A model generated the notes under the pieces. The model ran no database searches, was not told the origin of the DNA, and saw nothing but the letters and a program-made list of their open reading frames with translations. The position numbers and the translations under genes are program-made. From Asterella californica (lineage: Eukaryota > Streptophyta > Marchantiopsida > Marchantiales > Aytoniaceae), in NCBI GenBank assembly GCA_036924285.1, contig JAYKYS010000015.1:6510001-6574000 (forward strand): a stretch of 64,000 nt of DNA, read 5' to 3'. Of the stretch, positions 11,601 through 22,100 are shown piece after piece. How positions within the stretch are numbered: position 1 is the first letter of the stretch; the number at the start of each line of letters is the position of its first letter.

Positions 11601-13552
11601 TCTCGACCACATCCTTCGTCCTCAGACGAGGATTCTTGATCGTAAGAATCTCCGGTATCTACTTCTGAGACACTCTGATCGTCCTCCGTATCAGATTCCC
11701 AATAGTCACTAGTGGGTCTATCAGAGTCAGAAGTCACAACTCCAACACCCGAGAGAGGAACTATCACTCTATGATCTCTAGGCCCAATCCGTAAGTATCC
11801 CTTGTGCCACCTATCCGTGGTGCGCACAGCTCTCAACCAAGGCCTACCTAGGAGCAAATCATAACTAGAGTCCTTTAACACTTGAAAGGACATCAATGTT
11901 TGAACTCCCATCACAGACACGACCACCTTCTCTAACACGCCAAGAGGTCTTACCCGTTGCTTGTTAGCCATCCCCACGACAATGCTAGCCGGGCGAGTTG
12001 GTTCCATCCCCAACTTCTTCATCAATCTCTCCGATATGGCGTTTACAGCCGACCCTCCATCCACCAATACGTCAGAGACGTAGTGACCATTCAACCGGAC
12101 TTCAATCTTTGAAGCCCTAGTGCATACCTCTGAAGCATGCACATCCACCACACCAACTCCCACAGACTTTGACGTCTTGCTCTTGGGTTTCTTCTTCTTG
12201 CTTCTCTTAGAACTCAGTCCTCCTCTGAGTTCCCTTCGTAAGCTGGGATTAAGTGCGATCAGTTGTCCAACAGTGATGTTGGCTTTCTGAGCACCCACAT
12301 CTTCAACCACATCATATCCCGCTTGGGAAGATGAAATGGTGAAATCCGCCATCCCCAGCTTCCTTCTTGGCTCCCTTGGTGTACTCGAAACATTACTCGA
12401 ACGAGTGCTTCTACTAGCTGATTCCTCCATGAAAACCGGTTCATCAGAAAATCGAGTTCTTTTCCTTTCTTGAGCTAAAAGCTCCACCGGTGCATGAGAA
12501 GAGTTTGAACTCTCTCCTTTCTCGTAGATGGGATCTCGCACGACATCGATAGTAGCCACCCCCTTGTCTCGTCCTTGTGATGGATTTCCTCCACCCACAT
12601 TCATTCTGACAGCTTCGGCACTTCTTGCTCCGTTGTTAGGACAATTTCGCTGAAAATGAGAACCTCCACACGTCCAACAAGTGATTCCTCCAAAGTTACC
12701 TTGATTTCCTCGGTTGGGATTGTTGTCGTAACCTCTTTGACCTCCTCCTCCACCTTTGTTCCTCCATTCTCGTAACTGTACCACGTTTATCTTGAGATCC
12801 GCAAGAGTGTCAGTGATGCTCTTCAGCTCGGCATGAAAATCAGAGGTGGCAGTAGACATCGTTGTTGGGACAAACGGTCTTGGCACCACCGTTGGAGTAG
12901 GAGCTGACGTTGAAGCAATCACCAATTGTGATGGTGCAGGTGCGATCGTTGTGGCTACACCAGGAGTCGGAGTTGACACCAGAGCAGCATGATGAGGTTG
13001 GATGATATCTCCTTCATCCAAACTCTCTTCCATATTTGTCGCTATCTTGATGGCCTCCGCTTTGGTTGCTGGCTTCTCGTACCTCACTTGGGTTCGAATT
13101 GAAGGTCTCAACCCTCCCACCAAGTTCTTGGTCAGCACTGCTCCAATCCCCGCCATCGTTAGTTCCACATTGTCTCCACTCTTCCGTAGGACCGTCCGAA
13201 ACCGTTGCTCCAACTTATCCACCCTTTCGGCATATTGCCGAACTTTCTCGTCGTCACGTTGCTTCAAATGAGTAAGCTCCACCATGAGCTTCTCATAACT
13301 CTCTTCTGGAAGAAATTCTTCGATGAGTGCATTACTCAACGTCTCCCATGTGTCCTCAACTGCACCAGGTGTCTGGCTCTTCACTCGGTCTTCATACCAC
13401 GTAAGAGCAAAATCTTCTAAAAACTCTGGCAGTAACAACACCCATTCTTCCTTCCTTCTCACGTTGTTTCCGATGCAACCCCTTTTGAAGTCTCGAACAA
13501 ACGGTTCTACATCTTCATTGTCCTTCCCATGAAACACGGGTAGCTTTCCCAT
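8687..13552 (-). CDS. E1 Gag-Pol polyprotein (1621 aa)
   Basis: A single open frame carries all retrotransposon functions. The N-terminal capsid-like gag (about residues 1-170) has the typical Trp- and Leu-rich helical region. A CCHC zinc knuckle has C292, C295, H299 and C304, with a short three-residue gap before His. The protease motif is VDGGS with D498, where DTG or DSG is usual. In the RT the catalytic motif is FIDD (D894, D895). RNase H begins near YTDAS (D1043). The integrase has D1323, D1383 and E1419, giving D,D35E spacing. The C-terminus has a GPF motif but no chromodomain. No stop or frameshift interrupts it, so it may still encode active enzymes. The stop codon lies a few bases from the polypurine tract. 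The start Met is the first in frame and fits a gag N-terminus. Confidence 0.95.
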   Translation of the reverse strand: MGKLPVFHGKDNEDVEPFVRDFKRGCIGNNVRRKEEWVLLLPEFLEDFALTWYEDRVKSQTPGAVEDTWETLSNALIEEFLPEESYEKLMVELTHLKQRDDEKVRQYAERVDKLEQRFRTVLRKSGDNVELTMAGIGAVLTKNLVGGLRPSIRTQVRYEKPATKAEAIKIATNMEESLDEGDIIQPHHAALVSTPTPGVATTIAPAPSQLVIASTSAPTPTVVPRPFVPTTMSTATSDFHAELKSITDTLADLKINVVQLREWRNKGGGGGQRGYDNNPNRGNQGNFGGITCWTCGGSHFQRNCPNNGARSAEAVRMNVGGGNPSQGRDKGVATIDVVRDPIYEKGESSNSSHAPVELLAQERKRTRFSDEPVFMEESASRSTRSSNVSSTPREPRRKLGMADFTISSSQAGYDVVEDVGAQKANITVGQLIALNPSLRRELRGGLSSKRSKKKKPKSKTSKSVGVGVVDVHASEVCTRASKIEVRLNGHYVSDVLVDGGSAVNAISERLMKKLGMEPTRPASIVVGMANKQRVRPLGVLEKVVVSVMGVQTLMSFQVLKDSSYDLLLGRPWLRAVRTTDRWHKGYLRIGPRDHRVIVPLSGVGVVTSDSDRPTSDYWESDTEDDQSVSEVDTGDSYDQESSSEDEGCGRDESLHQLSAIDLLPRPAVEKDPDKEELSEAEIVRRLSTLKFGINVTQEEKSRFLDIFRKYIHVFAFSYKDLKEVTLETHRIELEEHARPVRQKQRRVNPTTAMMVKEEIDKLKEASFIYEVENSEWVSPIVIVKKKNGKLRVCIDYKKLNAVTKKDYYPLPFIDEILEEVAGHEWYSFGDGYSGYNQIKIAQEYQQLTTFTTPWGTFAFRVMPFGLCNAPATFQRFMNKVFEPFIGKFVRDFIDDFCVYGRKEDHFDHVIKVLQRLEQANASLNPEKCIFGCEEGLLLGHIISKNGIAVDPEKVKKIVDLPFPINLTKLRQFLGMVGYYRRFVFSFSNKAIALTMYMKKGVDFDLIVHDQKAKEAFEELKKALVTAPILAKPEWSKAFILYTDASNVAIGCTLSQLDGDGHDHPIAYASRQMVPAEKNYSVTEREGLAVIFGLKKFRHYLLGGKFSIVTDHKALKYIFNKPNAEGRIARWKILLTEYDYVIEDRPGKKHANADLLSRAYDDEGEEPFDDSFPDEHLMTITSIEEIPDEYKEIWSFLADGSFPEGMHTRERNALIKRCKPYTIVEGILFHQGADGLLRRAVGQKETFKLMHEFHDGTVCGGHFAGKITAFKILDAGYHWRGIFKECLDYCKTCDVCQAFALKSTRTPPLRSIPVLGPFEKWGIDFVGPLNKTPRGNRYIVVATDYCTKWVEARPLRETNETEVGRFLWERIITRFGCPLELVSDRGGEFVGSMTTAMLQHFSIKPRVTTSYKPNANGLAEKTNLTLCMMLAKDAGVETAKHTWDKRLHAILWEYRTTTKTSTGYSPFRLVYGVESKLPIQFELDTFQTIQRKLKRSRGEDVVRSRREQLMELEETRAIAMIRMERAQAYQKKSYDKRLGKREVKPFQVGDWVMLYDAIRFKRARKKFLPRYFGPFVVDKVWSNFTYDLQELGGRRFDRVNHDKLKLFHQRKFSLHSEDGAKI

Positions 13553-13765
13553 CTTGTAACTACTCTTTCTACTCTTCTAATCGTCGTGCAATAACTACTC
13601 GCTAAAAGAGTACGAACATCACCAATTCCATTCGCGAATAATCTACCATAGGTAAAATGAAAGGAAATGGTTGTAACAACACCTCTTGTGCCATCTCTTC
13701 TCCCAAGGTAATCATGAGTCTGAGTCGCATCACCGCCTTCTCCACCATTCGAATGACGATCTCCA

Positions 13766-14257
13766 TCACAACTCAACCGAGTCCTCTTTTGAAGTCGACA
13801 ACTTCTCCGTCTCAGCTCTTTGAGTCTCGTCCAACTTCTCGACTACTGACGTAAGTAGGGCGGCCACATCGACGCACTTGTGTCCTCTTGATAGATCACC
13901 CACTCCACAACTTGGACAAGGATCTTCGCCTAGAAGATGAATTGGCGCTGGTGACGATGGACCCACTCGAAGACTTAAATCAGTAAACTCCCGCTTCCCT
14001 TTAGCTCTCTCGGTTCTGATTCTAGTTGGACAATTCACTACTTTATGTCCCAACCCTCTACAGAAATAACACCACAAGTCGGTTTCTACTCTTCTCCTCG
14101 GAGATTCTACTTGAGGTTTTGTACTAGGGTTCTCAAACTCAACGATAATCTCTTTCGAGCTCTCTCCGACGCTTACTATGACATCTAAACCTTGAGGAAG
14201 GTTTCTAAGTCTAACTTTCCAATCTTTTGAATTTCCACTCATGTTGCACCTTCTCAA
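13766..14257 (-). CDS. E1 upstream ORF with CCHC zinc knuckle (163 aa)
   Basis: This frame lies between the primer site and gag-pol, about 210 bp upstream of the gag start. It has a canonical CX2CX4HX4C knuckle (CYFCRGLGHKVVNC) and a second Cys/His cluster of the form CPSCGVGDLSRGHKC. The C-terminus is acidic and polar. A CCHC knuckle usually binds RNA, so a nucleocapsid-like or RNA-chaperone role is possible, but gag-pol already has its own knuckle. It is in the same frame as gag-pol but separated by several stops, so it is not a simple read-through extension. A further open frame in another phase (13507-13776) bridges the two and may be chance. Because the element is young, the open frame may be functional. 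I do not recognise the family. Confidence 0.6.
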   Translation of the reverse strand: MRRCNMSGNSKDWKVRLRNLPQGLDVIVSVGESSKEIIVEFENPSTKPQVESPRRRVETDLWCYFCRGLGHKVVNCPTRIRTERAKGKREFTDLSLRVGPSSPAPIHLLGEDPCPSCGVGDLSRGHKCVDVAALLTSVVEKLDETQRAETEKLSTSKEDSVEL

Positions 14258-14380
14258 CCATTAAGTGGACAAAATATCATAGAGGAAAATAATTCTACAT
14301 TACTTTCTTAACTCTTCCGAGCTTTATATTAGAAATCGTGCATTATACATGCTATACACGAAATAAAATCTAATCTAATA

Positions 14381-14698
14381 TTAACTATCAAAGATATGAT
14401 CCTCCTCACCCTCGTTTGTACTCATCACAACAGACATCTTGAACTCACTCTTGTAAGGATCCAACTCTATTTCACCAGGAGCATTCGTGGCCTCCATAGT
14501 GAATGATGCTTTAAACTCGACTTTCTTCAAATCTGTGCCAATTGTCGCGGAAGCTTCTTCGTATAGAGTAAAGAGGGCACCCCAAGTGCTATAGATGCGT
14601 GTTCGTAACTCATCTATACTTAACTTGGGCTTCTCCATCTCTGTTCGAACTCCTAAACGTCTCTTCTTCCACCTCGTCATTCGAACTGGATTCCCCAT
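14381..14698 (-). CDS. E1 first upstream ORF (105 aa), unknown
   Basis: This is the most promoter-proximal open frame of the element on minus, about 870 bp downstream of the primer site and about 120 bp before the 163-codon ORF. The N-terminus is basic (Arg/Lys-rich), followed by a mixed amphipathic middle and an acidic C-terminus. I see no known motif. It could be part of an extended gag-like leader protein, a second small protein, or a chance frame. Its presence in an element with near-identical LTRs makes recent coding use plausible. Confidence 0.4.
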   Translation of the reverse strand: MGNPVRMTRWKKRRLGVRTEMEKPKLSIDELRTRIYSTWGALFTLYEEASATIGTDLKKVEFKASFTMEATNAPGEIELDPYKSEFKMSVVMSTNEGEEDHIFDS

Positions 14699-14913
14699 GA
14701 CGTATCTTCAAGACCTCCTTGTATGCCGAAACGTATCTCTCTTAGTTGGTAAGAGATCTCTCTAAGATTTTTGTGGTCTCCAGTAGCTCAACCTCCAAGC
14801 TACTAAATCATGAAGTTTCAACAGAAACTTCCCTAATCAGAAGAGATGGTGATGACTGTACAAATTTTCAGAGAACTGAAATTTGTATATTTTCACTTCC
14901 CTCATGGTTGTCA

Positions 14914-15293
14914 ACCCCCTCCACTTTGAAAAATCCTTTCTCCCTCTTCAGACCTCATCTTCTCATGATTTCTTTTGTCCTGGATAGCTTATCAGCCACT
15001 CTAAAACACTGGAAAGTTTCTCAGGAAAATAAAATTCACAGAAAATCTGACACTGACTGTAAACTTTTTCCAGAGAACAGAATTCCTCAACTCTCACGAA
15101 TAGACCCCCTCAATTTTGAAAAATCATTGCTCCCTCTCTAGACCACCTTTTCCTATGATTTCTTTTGTCTTAGATAGGTTATCAGCCAATCTAAAACACT
15201 GGAAAGTTTCACAGGAAAATAAAATTCACAGAAAAGTTGACAGCGACTGTACAAATTTTCTAGAGAGCAGAATTTCTAAACTCACAAATTTCT
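14914..15293. repeat. E1 leader tandem duplication, period 190 bp
   Basis: Two copies start at 14914 and 15104 with accccct followed by ttttgaaaaatc-type sequence, and continue through a shared block including ctaaaacactggaaagtttc. A third partial match (gactgtacaaattttc) lies at 14854. The repeat is in the non-coding leader between the 5' LTR and the first small ORF. Confidence 0.9.
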
Positions 15294-15564
15294 CTCCTCT
15301 AATAACTTTTCTCTCCTCCTTTCTCTACAACTCTTGTTGCACCTTCTTTCAACTCTCCTCAAACCCTTTCTAAGTGAACAAGATGTAAAGAATGACTTCG
15401 AACGCGTCATATATCACTACGGGATACACGAAAGGTTCTAACGTTGCTAACATCGCGTTAGCTCTCTCTCCTCCCAACGTTCTCTCCATGTGCTCTCTCA
15501 TAATCTCCTTTTGTCGAATATAGAACTGAACTCTAAACATCGTTCAACGATCCCTTCAAGTGAG

Positions 15565-15582
15565 GTCCCGGCAACGGAACCA
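15565..15582 (-). promoter_or_regulatory. E1 primer-binding site
   Basis: On minus, four bases after the 5' LTR, the sequence reads tggttccgttgccgggac. It begins with the TGG expected opposite a tRNA CCA end. The core ccgttgccggg resembles the tRNA-Asp 3'-end complement used by Athila-like elements, with mismatches in the first bases. The tRNA identity is inferred from memory. Confidence 0.75.
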
Positions 15583-15586
15583 AAAA

Positions 15587-16501
15587 TGTAAACCCTCCGC
15601 GGTCCTAACGATCAACTACCCCCCGATCTCTTAATCTCCACGATCGTCATCCACGAATCTGCAACTGTCGGGTCTGTCTCTCACTCAGGGGTCACCTCTG
15701 ATGGCTTTGATGGAAGCACACCATGAATCTTGAAGGGAAAAATGCTAAGTTCACTCTCATTCATACACCCACAAACTTATCAACTAAAATCTCCATAATC
15801 TCATCCACTAAAATCCTCCATTCTAACGACGTCTCTCAAGTTCTCACATGCTAAAAATGTCCCACACTCTCTATATTACTCAAGTTGTCATTACGACAAT
15901 GTGAAAACAAGGATGAGGAGCTCTTCTCTACTCCTCTATTTATACATTCTAGGTTTTTACTTTGGTACCCTCGGTAACTCAGCCGTAACTACTTTTACCG
16001 GGTTTTACTAAGATATTACTTAAGGTAAAAGCATTGATCACATGGGCTTTTTACCTTTTCACATGGGCTTATTCCTTCAAAGTCAACAACTTCTAGAAGG
16101 ATTCTGGAATATTCTCAAGGAATCTCGAATTTCCACCCCCCCTCTACACTAGGACCCACTAAAAAGGAAACATGTGGAATCTCTTCTTGTTTTTAATGCC
16201 CACAAAGTCCACAACTTTAATCCAACCACTAATATCAAGTCAAAAAGGAGATAAGAGATACTTTCCACCTCCTTTCTACCTTTTAGACAAGATGACAAGA
16301 TAGTAGTGCTCACTCTTTAGCAAATATCTGAATTCTGCCAAAAGTACAGCTAAGTTTAACCATAACTAACTTTTAGCTAGTCATGACTAACTTGATACCT
16401 CCTAAAAGTACTTTGGCAGCAAATAAACATTCTCAACCCTTAGTTATAACTAAACACCTTACTAATTGACAAACTTCCTATGTGTAACATAGGTCGTTAC
16501 A
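15587..16501 (-). repeat. E1 5' LTR
   Basis: This is the right copy of the 915-bp repeat and acts as promoter LTR for the minus-strand element. It is followed by the GGCC target duplication at 16502-16505. Confidence 0.97.
15937..15944 (-). promoter_or_regulatory. E1 LTR TATA box
   Basis: On minus the sequence is TATAAATA in the context gTATAAATAgagg, an excellent match to a plant TATA box, inside the promoter LTR. Transcription would start about 30 bp further toward lower coordinates. Confidence 0.7.
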
Positions 16502-16505
16502 GGCC

Positions 16506-16941
16506 GAAAGGAGAGACACAACAGCAGGTCAAAATGTCATGTCGTATGAATGCAAAATGTGCATGTCAGCAGCCAGCCATGTATCTTCACAAAAAGTTTA
16601 GTTTAAAATATTTTTACAACAGATTATCAGCCTATGCAGTCTTTTATATATCTTGTGCAGTGTCTCCACATGACAATAAACTTGTTGAACTTGATCCCAC
16701 AAAGGACCTTTCCTCATACTTCTTATCCCAGATGAAGACACACGAGACAAGTTAAAATGAGACTGGATGTGACAATAAGATATCGTACAAGGGTTGAATG
16801 TGATAGAGGAGACTGACTTGAAGAAGTTGAGATTGTTCGTCGCTTTTATTTTTTGAATGGGTGAGACCAGAGATAAGAGTGCTCTGACTATCTGTGAAGT
16901 GGTTTGTAACTACAATTTCACTATATGAATGGGTTGTTTCA
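16506..16941. other. No gene seen right of E1
   Basis: A 91-codon open frame at 16480-16755 starts in the LTR and has no domain. The phrase aaatgtcatgtc...gaatgcaa...gtgcat here (about 16531-16566) also occurs diverged at about 1652-1686, so part of this is an old repeat. Confidence 0.35.
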
Positions 16942-17900
16942 TGATATGAATATGTATATATGTTACCTTCGATGTTTATTGTACAAGTTGTCTTTTGTCG
17001 TCAGTTTATACTCTCATATAATGTTGAGACTCACTACGTGAGTGTACGAGGTCAAGTTATCACACTTGACGTGGCTTTAGTGAGAGAAGTCTTTTGTCCT
17101 CCCTATGGGGACTGCTGCTCGTCCTATGCAAGTGAGACGTTCTCGATTGGCAGATTGGTTTCTCATCCGTCACGATAAAAATAAGAGATATTTTTTATGA
17201 GAGTGTGTATATCCGGAGTGGAGGTCAGTGTTGCAGTTGATTAATGCATTTTGCTTTGCGAGGAGGAGATCCAAAGAAGTTCATGGTAAGCTTGCCTTGA
17301 ATGTTAAGACAAAACTGATGGATAAAAATGAGAATTATGACTGAGTAGAGTTCATTGTAGAGTCTGTGGAGCAAGAAGTACTCTCTATCTAGAAGCACAT
17401 CACTCGTGAGCAACCCGTGAGACATCTTGAGACATTGGTGGAGACAATATCCACACATCTCATGTTACACCTTGGTGTGATTCTAGAAGAGCGTGTTATC
17501 CGTAGTCATATGTCTCCACGAGTACCCCTGTAGTGGTTCAAGCCGAAGAGACATCTCCTATTCATGTCGAGGAAGAAGAGACCTCATGTAACTTGCTCTC
17601 TCATTGCATTTGCAGTATTATTTTCTTTTTGTATTTCAAGTTTAGAGATCAGTTTTGACAAACTGTTATTGCTTTTAGATAGAGGAGTCTCGGCTGAGGC
17701 TAGAGATGAGTTTATCAGCTGACGGCTCAGATTGCCGTTAAGAAAAGGAAGGCTCATAAGTTACAAGTGCTTGTTGACATGCAAGATGCGCTCCTCCAAC
17801 AATAGGAGAATGAGCTCACTATGATTAAAGATGAGCTAAAGATCGCATACGTGGATCTAGCTCGCATCTCAACTTCAATCATTTGAGTCGCATCTCCACA
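16942..17900 (+). pseudogene. Decayed coding region with coiled coil, unknown family
   Basis: Protein-like reading appears in several plus-strand pieces in different frames. Positions 16960-17178 read as a globular-looking segment with the phrase VRGQVITLDVALVREVF, which vaguely recalls ORF1 proteins of plant Athila-like elements. From 17234 to about 17560 a second frame continues with polar helical sequence, broken by TGA at a likely Trp and TAG at likely Gln positions. From 17716 to 17886 a Gln/Lys/Leu-rich heptad-like stretch, interrupted by one TAG, looks like a coiled coil. The nonsense changes are of C-to-T type. It may be a retroelement accessory ORF or an old host gene. Confidence 0.45.
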
Positions 17901-18698
17901 CAAAACAAACAAAGTAGTAGCTGTAGTCCAGATTTTTTGAGAAATCTCAACATTGTGATGAGATTTTGGATTGTAAAGAACCCTTTTGACATCTTTGAAT
18001 AATTCTTTTTTTCTTCTTGGCAAAAGTCAAACTCTTTTGTCTCATACTGGTGAATCTGAAAATGAAACTGAAGAAGATGTTGATCTTGGATCTTAATGAT
18101 ATTTTTGTGCTGGTGAGACGAAATGAGTTGGAGCTTGTGCCGACCAAGGAGAGAGGCTATGCAGTGGAGCCTAATCTGATTTGCGGCACGATGTGATGCA
18201 AAACATTTTTTGGAATACTGTGTGTCTCAGTTTCACGTTATATAGCGGACGTCACGTGTCACATATAACACAATTATTCTTCTTAGAGCCATGGAGACTA
18301 CAGATCAGATCCTCGTTGGCATAAAGTAGCCAATGAGAAGGTGAGTTATCACTCTTGGAACATCTCTTTCTTTTCTTTAGTTAGTTGTTGTATAGTTGTT
18401 AGTTGTACAAATGAGTTGATAGTTGTGTGTTGCATTAAATATTGTTAGTTAGTTAGTTTACTTTATGCCATGTATGTTTGTTACACAGAGCAAAACACGA
18501 CGTTTGGCTTTGTCTACACTTTGTAAAGAGCAAAATGCAAGATTTCGCTATGTGAAAGGGCATCACATTCTATTTTGTCGATTTCACAGAGCAAAACAAG
18601 ATGTTTCATCTTTTCTTTTTAACTGATTTTGGACTTATTTCTTGTTTTGTTTTGTTTTTCAGCTATGCAGGGTTTGGATGCAAGACATGTGACGCAAA
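17901..18698. repeat. Non-coding; GTTA-rich run and three diverged short repeats
   Basis: Around 18378-18470 the sequence is rich in gttagtta repeats. Between 18483 and 18616, three copies of a phrase like acagagcaaaacacgacgtttg occur about 45-60 bp apart with changes. No coding potential was found. Confidence 0.5.
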
Positions 18699-19142
18699 GT
18701 GAAGGCCATCAAGGAAGTTGCAGTGGGAAACTACTTGCACCTCAAAGATTTCAGCCGTCTTGAGATTTCCAACTTGTGCACAAGGGATGTGTTACTTGTG
18801 GACGACAGTCTAGTGAAGAACTCCACCAACCATCCCTACAGAGGGATACATCCTCCTCCTTTCACTCTTTTCATTACAGATGCAGATAGAGATAGTTATC
18901 TTGTGAGTGTGTTACTACATATGCTGAATGCTTGGGGAGATAGTCCGGAGGAGACTACCTCCTATGTTAGATCCAAATATACTCAAGTGTTGGCAATTGA
19001 TCCCTTTGTTGCACTTAAGAGATACTGGGATAACGTGGTTGACGAAGAGTTCAACCTGCTAGGGGGATCATGTATACACTCACAGAGAGAGGAGTTTGTC
19101 CATGTACACTCACATCCAGCACCAACTGCTGAGCATGTTTAG
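18699..19142 (+). CDS. Unassigned ORF (147 aa)
   Basis: This open frame has balanced amino-acid use and a foldable-looking hydrophobic pattern, but no motif I can assign. It includes a segment resembling a small alpha/beta domain (LFITDADRDSYLVSVLL) and a His-rich end (VHVHSHPAP). The frame uses an ATG just after a short AT-rich stretch. It lies downstream of the decayed coiled-coil region and could be a surviving part of the same old gene or element. No introns or partners can be inferred. A chance frame is not excluded. Confidence 0.35.
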   Translation: MKAIKEVAVGNYLHLKDFSRLEISNLCTRDVLLVDDSLVKNSTNHPYRGIHPPPFTLFITDADRDSYLVSVLLHMLNAWGDSPEETTSYVRSKYTQVLAIDPFVALKRYWDNVVDEEFNLLGGSCIHSQREEFVHVHSHPAPTAEHV

Positions 19143-22100
19143 CTTCCACTATGTTTCATCATGAGACTCAATGATATATATGAGACATTTTGCAGATAAG
19201 AAAACAACAACACATGTGTATATGGCAATATTTGTAAGTATTTGGTCTACAAAAAATTTCATCGGGAAAGTACACCTCCTTATTTATCATTCATCTCGAA
19301 CATAAGTTCATTACATTATTTCCTTAAGCAGTTCCTGAATTGTTCATATGCATCACATGTTGAGCATACTCTCTATCTCCATCTCTATCATATACTACTT
19401 TCCATCCGCTTCAGTCCAGTCATCATATTTGTTGACGAGGAAGATATGTAGCATAACAAAGCAGCTATTCAACGTACAAATAATCTTTTCTCATCTTTGT
19501 GCTTCAATTGAGTTCTCAACTGCTTTAAAGAATACCGTCGAGATTTCAAAATATCAATACAATGCTCGTTAGCTACCCTAGCATGAATAACACAAGTGTT
19601 GAAGTCTTGCTTTTCTTTATCATGATATGTCATTTTAATGAAGGAACAAGGTGAAGAAGAGAAGAATAATCTGAATCTCCAAGTAATTATTGATCTTTGA
19701 ACTTATTGTTCGATGAGTCCAAATACCTCCACAAATTAGAGCAACAAACACAGTTGAGATATTAGCAAGAACAAGACATTCTTGAGAATAAGAAGATAAT
19801 CCTCTTACGATGATCACAAATAACTTGTGCATTCATCAAATAGTTACACTTTCGGTTGAAAAACATTTCTCCATCATAAAGAGATCTATGAGTCAAGGGT
19901 AAGAAGGTACCATCCACCAAGTCCACACAATTAGGAAATCTCTTCTCAGTAAAGGCTTGGGCTATCTGTGCTCTTTCTACTCGAGAAGGTCACTTGATTT
20001 GATTCTATAATCTAACCTCATGTGCCACCACATTTAGTATATTTCACCATACTGCCATGCCTTATTCCTCATAAAAATTAAGAATGATGAAGACAAGCAC
20101 CATTCTCATTTTGTCCCATTCTATGTAAAGTCACGACGAGTGGTACACTGACAAGGGCTTGCTTCACCTTTACATTGTTGGAGAATATCGGATGATCTCC
20201 TATGAGACCCAAAAGACATAAAAACGAATATCGGTCCATGCAAATTAGTTGTATGAAAGAAGAAATGGAAAGATTCTAAAAATAATTATCTACAAAATTA
20301 TTTCTTTTCGTGATGAGAGATGATCTGTCCAAATAACGAGAACCTTTCAGAGCCAGATTACAAGTTCATTGTATCATCATCGTCTGAGCTTAGACCTTCA
20401 GAAGAATCATTGTCAGTATCAAAAGACTCTAAAGAATGGATTGATTGTTCTCTTGACTCTTCCATAGCTTCTCTCTCGATGATGCACTCTACATCATTGA
20501 GTAAACTCTTTCTTTCTGATAAAAGTGACATTCTCCTTCACAAACAGTCATAGAAAAAGTGATGTTTCCAAAACATTCACACCACGAAGCTCTTAAACTA
20601 TAACATGCTCTTCCGATCAAAAATCAATTCCAATGTTATCATATACAAAGCATAGTCAAGCTATCGAACTCCATGGACAAACTCAATCTGATCAAAACAT
20701 AGCTGAACATCGACTCACGAAAGTCACATCATTCTGGTAGAACATCACGGAGCGTCCGACCCATGAATGTCATGTCGAATTAGCAAGAGCAGTGCAGCAA
20801 AAAGCGATTGTTCTGTCTGAAAGTATGACGGATCTCTCACGAGATCCAAATATTTCTTGTCGTAAAAGAGATGTCATAATTATCATTCACCAAGACGAAC
20901 AATATTTGAACCTACGAGTGATAGAACTCACGGTCAAAACACTTTCATCCGCGAGTGACTCATGTGGGTACCTCAAGAGCTACCTGTAGTATTTTCATCC
21001 AAAGTCGTAACTCGTGCTCGTGAAAGAGGAATCATTCTGAAAGATTATAATGTTGAAACCTCTAATATGCTTGTAACAACAATTAGCTTATCAAGGGATC
21101 AAAACAATGATATGAGATCTTAACAAAAAGGATAGATCTAGGAACCATTCTCTACAATGTGACTGTATTGAAGAAGCTTTTACTTACCATAGCATAAGTT
21201 TAAACCTGAGTATGACTACAAGTGCTCTTGGTGAACGAGAAGACTTTGTTTTGCCGGTTTGCTTTCAGAGAACAGAGAAATTTAACCGTTCTGCAGAAAA
21301 TGCTTTTGGTGATTATTTCTTTATCGGAACTTGGAATTAGTGCAATAAAGAATCAACTTAAACTTGTTCACCACCTTTACAAGTTATGATTCATCTCCAA
21401 ACAAACTACTTAGTATTTACAGAGATATGTTAATGTGAAAATTTCAAGATTTCTTTGACGATTAGAAAGAAGATATAGGAGTTTATATGGGAGATGAATG
21501 AGAAAAGAAGACATAAAATTCCAGCGATAGCATAGAAAAAGTTACAAGAGTGGAAGGGTTCGAAGGCTTTGTTCCCTTGCCTCCACGTCCATCCTTCTAA
21601 CTCTTGTAATTGTATAATCTCTCCTCCTGATACACATCATACAGATGACAACAAAACTGAGTGATTCATGAGAATAATAATTTGATTATCACCTTTGAGA
21701 TTCACTGACAAATGTTCTCTTTATTCTCTTATCGCACACGAATCCCATGATAATAACTGCCACTACGGTAAAGTTGAAGACAGATGCACCTTACTGTATC
21801 TTTATCTTTCCCTTAGCGGAATTCTCCATACCTCTTTGGGGCGGGACTCTCTTTTAAGATAACGGGAAAAAAGAAAAGTAAAAAGGTAGCTCGTGCCAAA
21901 CCAGACGGACTGTTCCCACAGAAATGTATGAATAGTAATTTATCTACCCAAGTATATCCACTTCGAATAATTTAATCAAATCAGCCTATGTTTATCAAAC
22001 ACTGTGGTCTAGACGAGACAATCAGGGTTACAGTAAGATCCAATGGCCTGTATTCACCATCATGTCCAGGCATCAGGAAGATGCAAGACAAGCGTGGGAT

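Larger units (their letters stand above)
7759..16501 (-). mobile_element. E1: young Ty3/gypsy element, Athila/Tat-like
   Basis: The element is 8743 bp with two 915-bp LTRs (7759-8673 and 15587-16501). The ends are TGTAA...TTACA, and GGCC occurs on both sides (7755-7758 and 16502-16505) as a 4-bp target duplication. It is transcribed on minus: the primer site is next to the right LTR and the polypurine tract next to the left LTR. By eye I found one LTR difference, C at 7807 against T at 15635, which implies a very recent insertion. It encodes one 1621-codon gag-pol plus two small upstream ORFs. Lack of a chromodomain, an FIDDF-type RT motif and a tRNA-Asp-like primer site suggest the Athila/Tat group; this lineage call is inferred. 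Confidence 0.95.

Noticed and set aside
13507..13776. 89-codon minus frame bridging the E1 zinc-knuckle ORF and gag-pol
   Set aside because: Overlaps both neighbours in another phase and has low-complexity composition; mentioned only as a possible linker.
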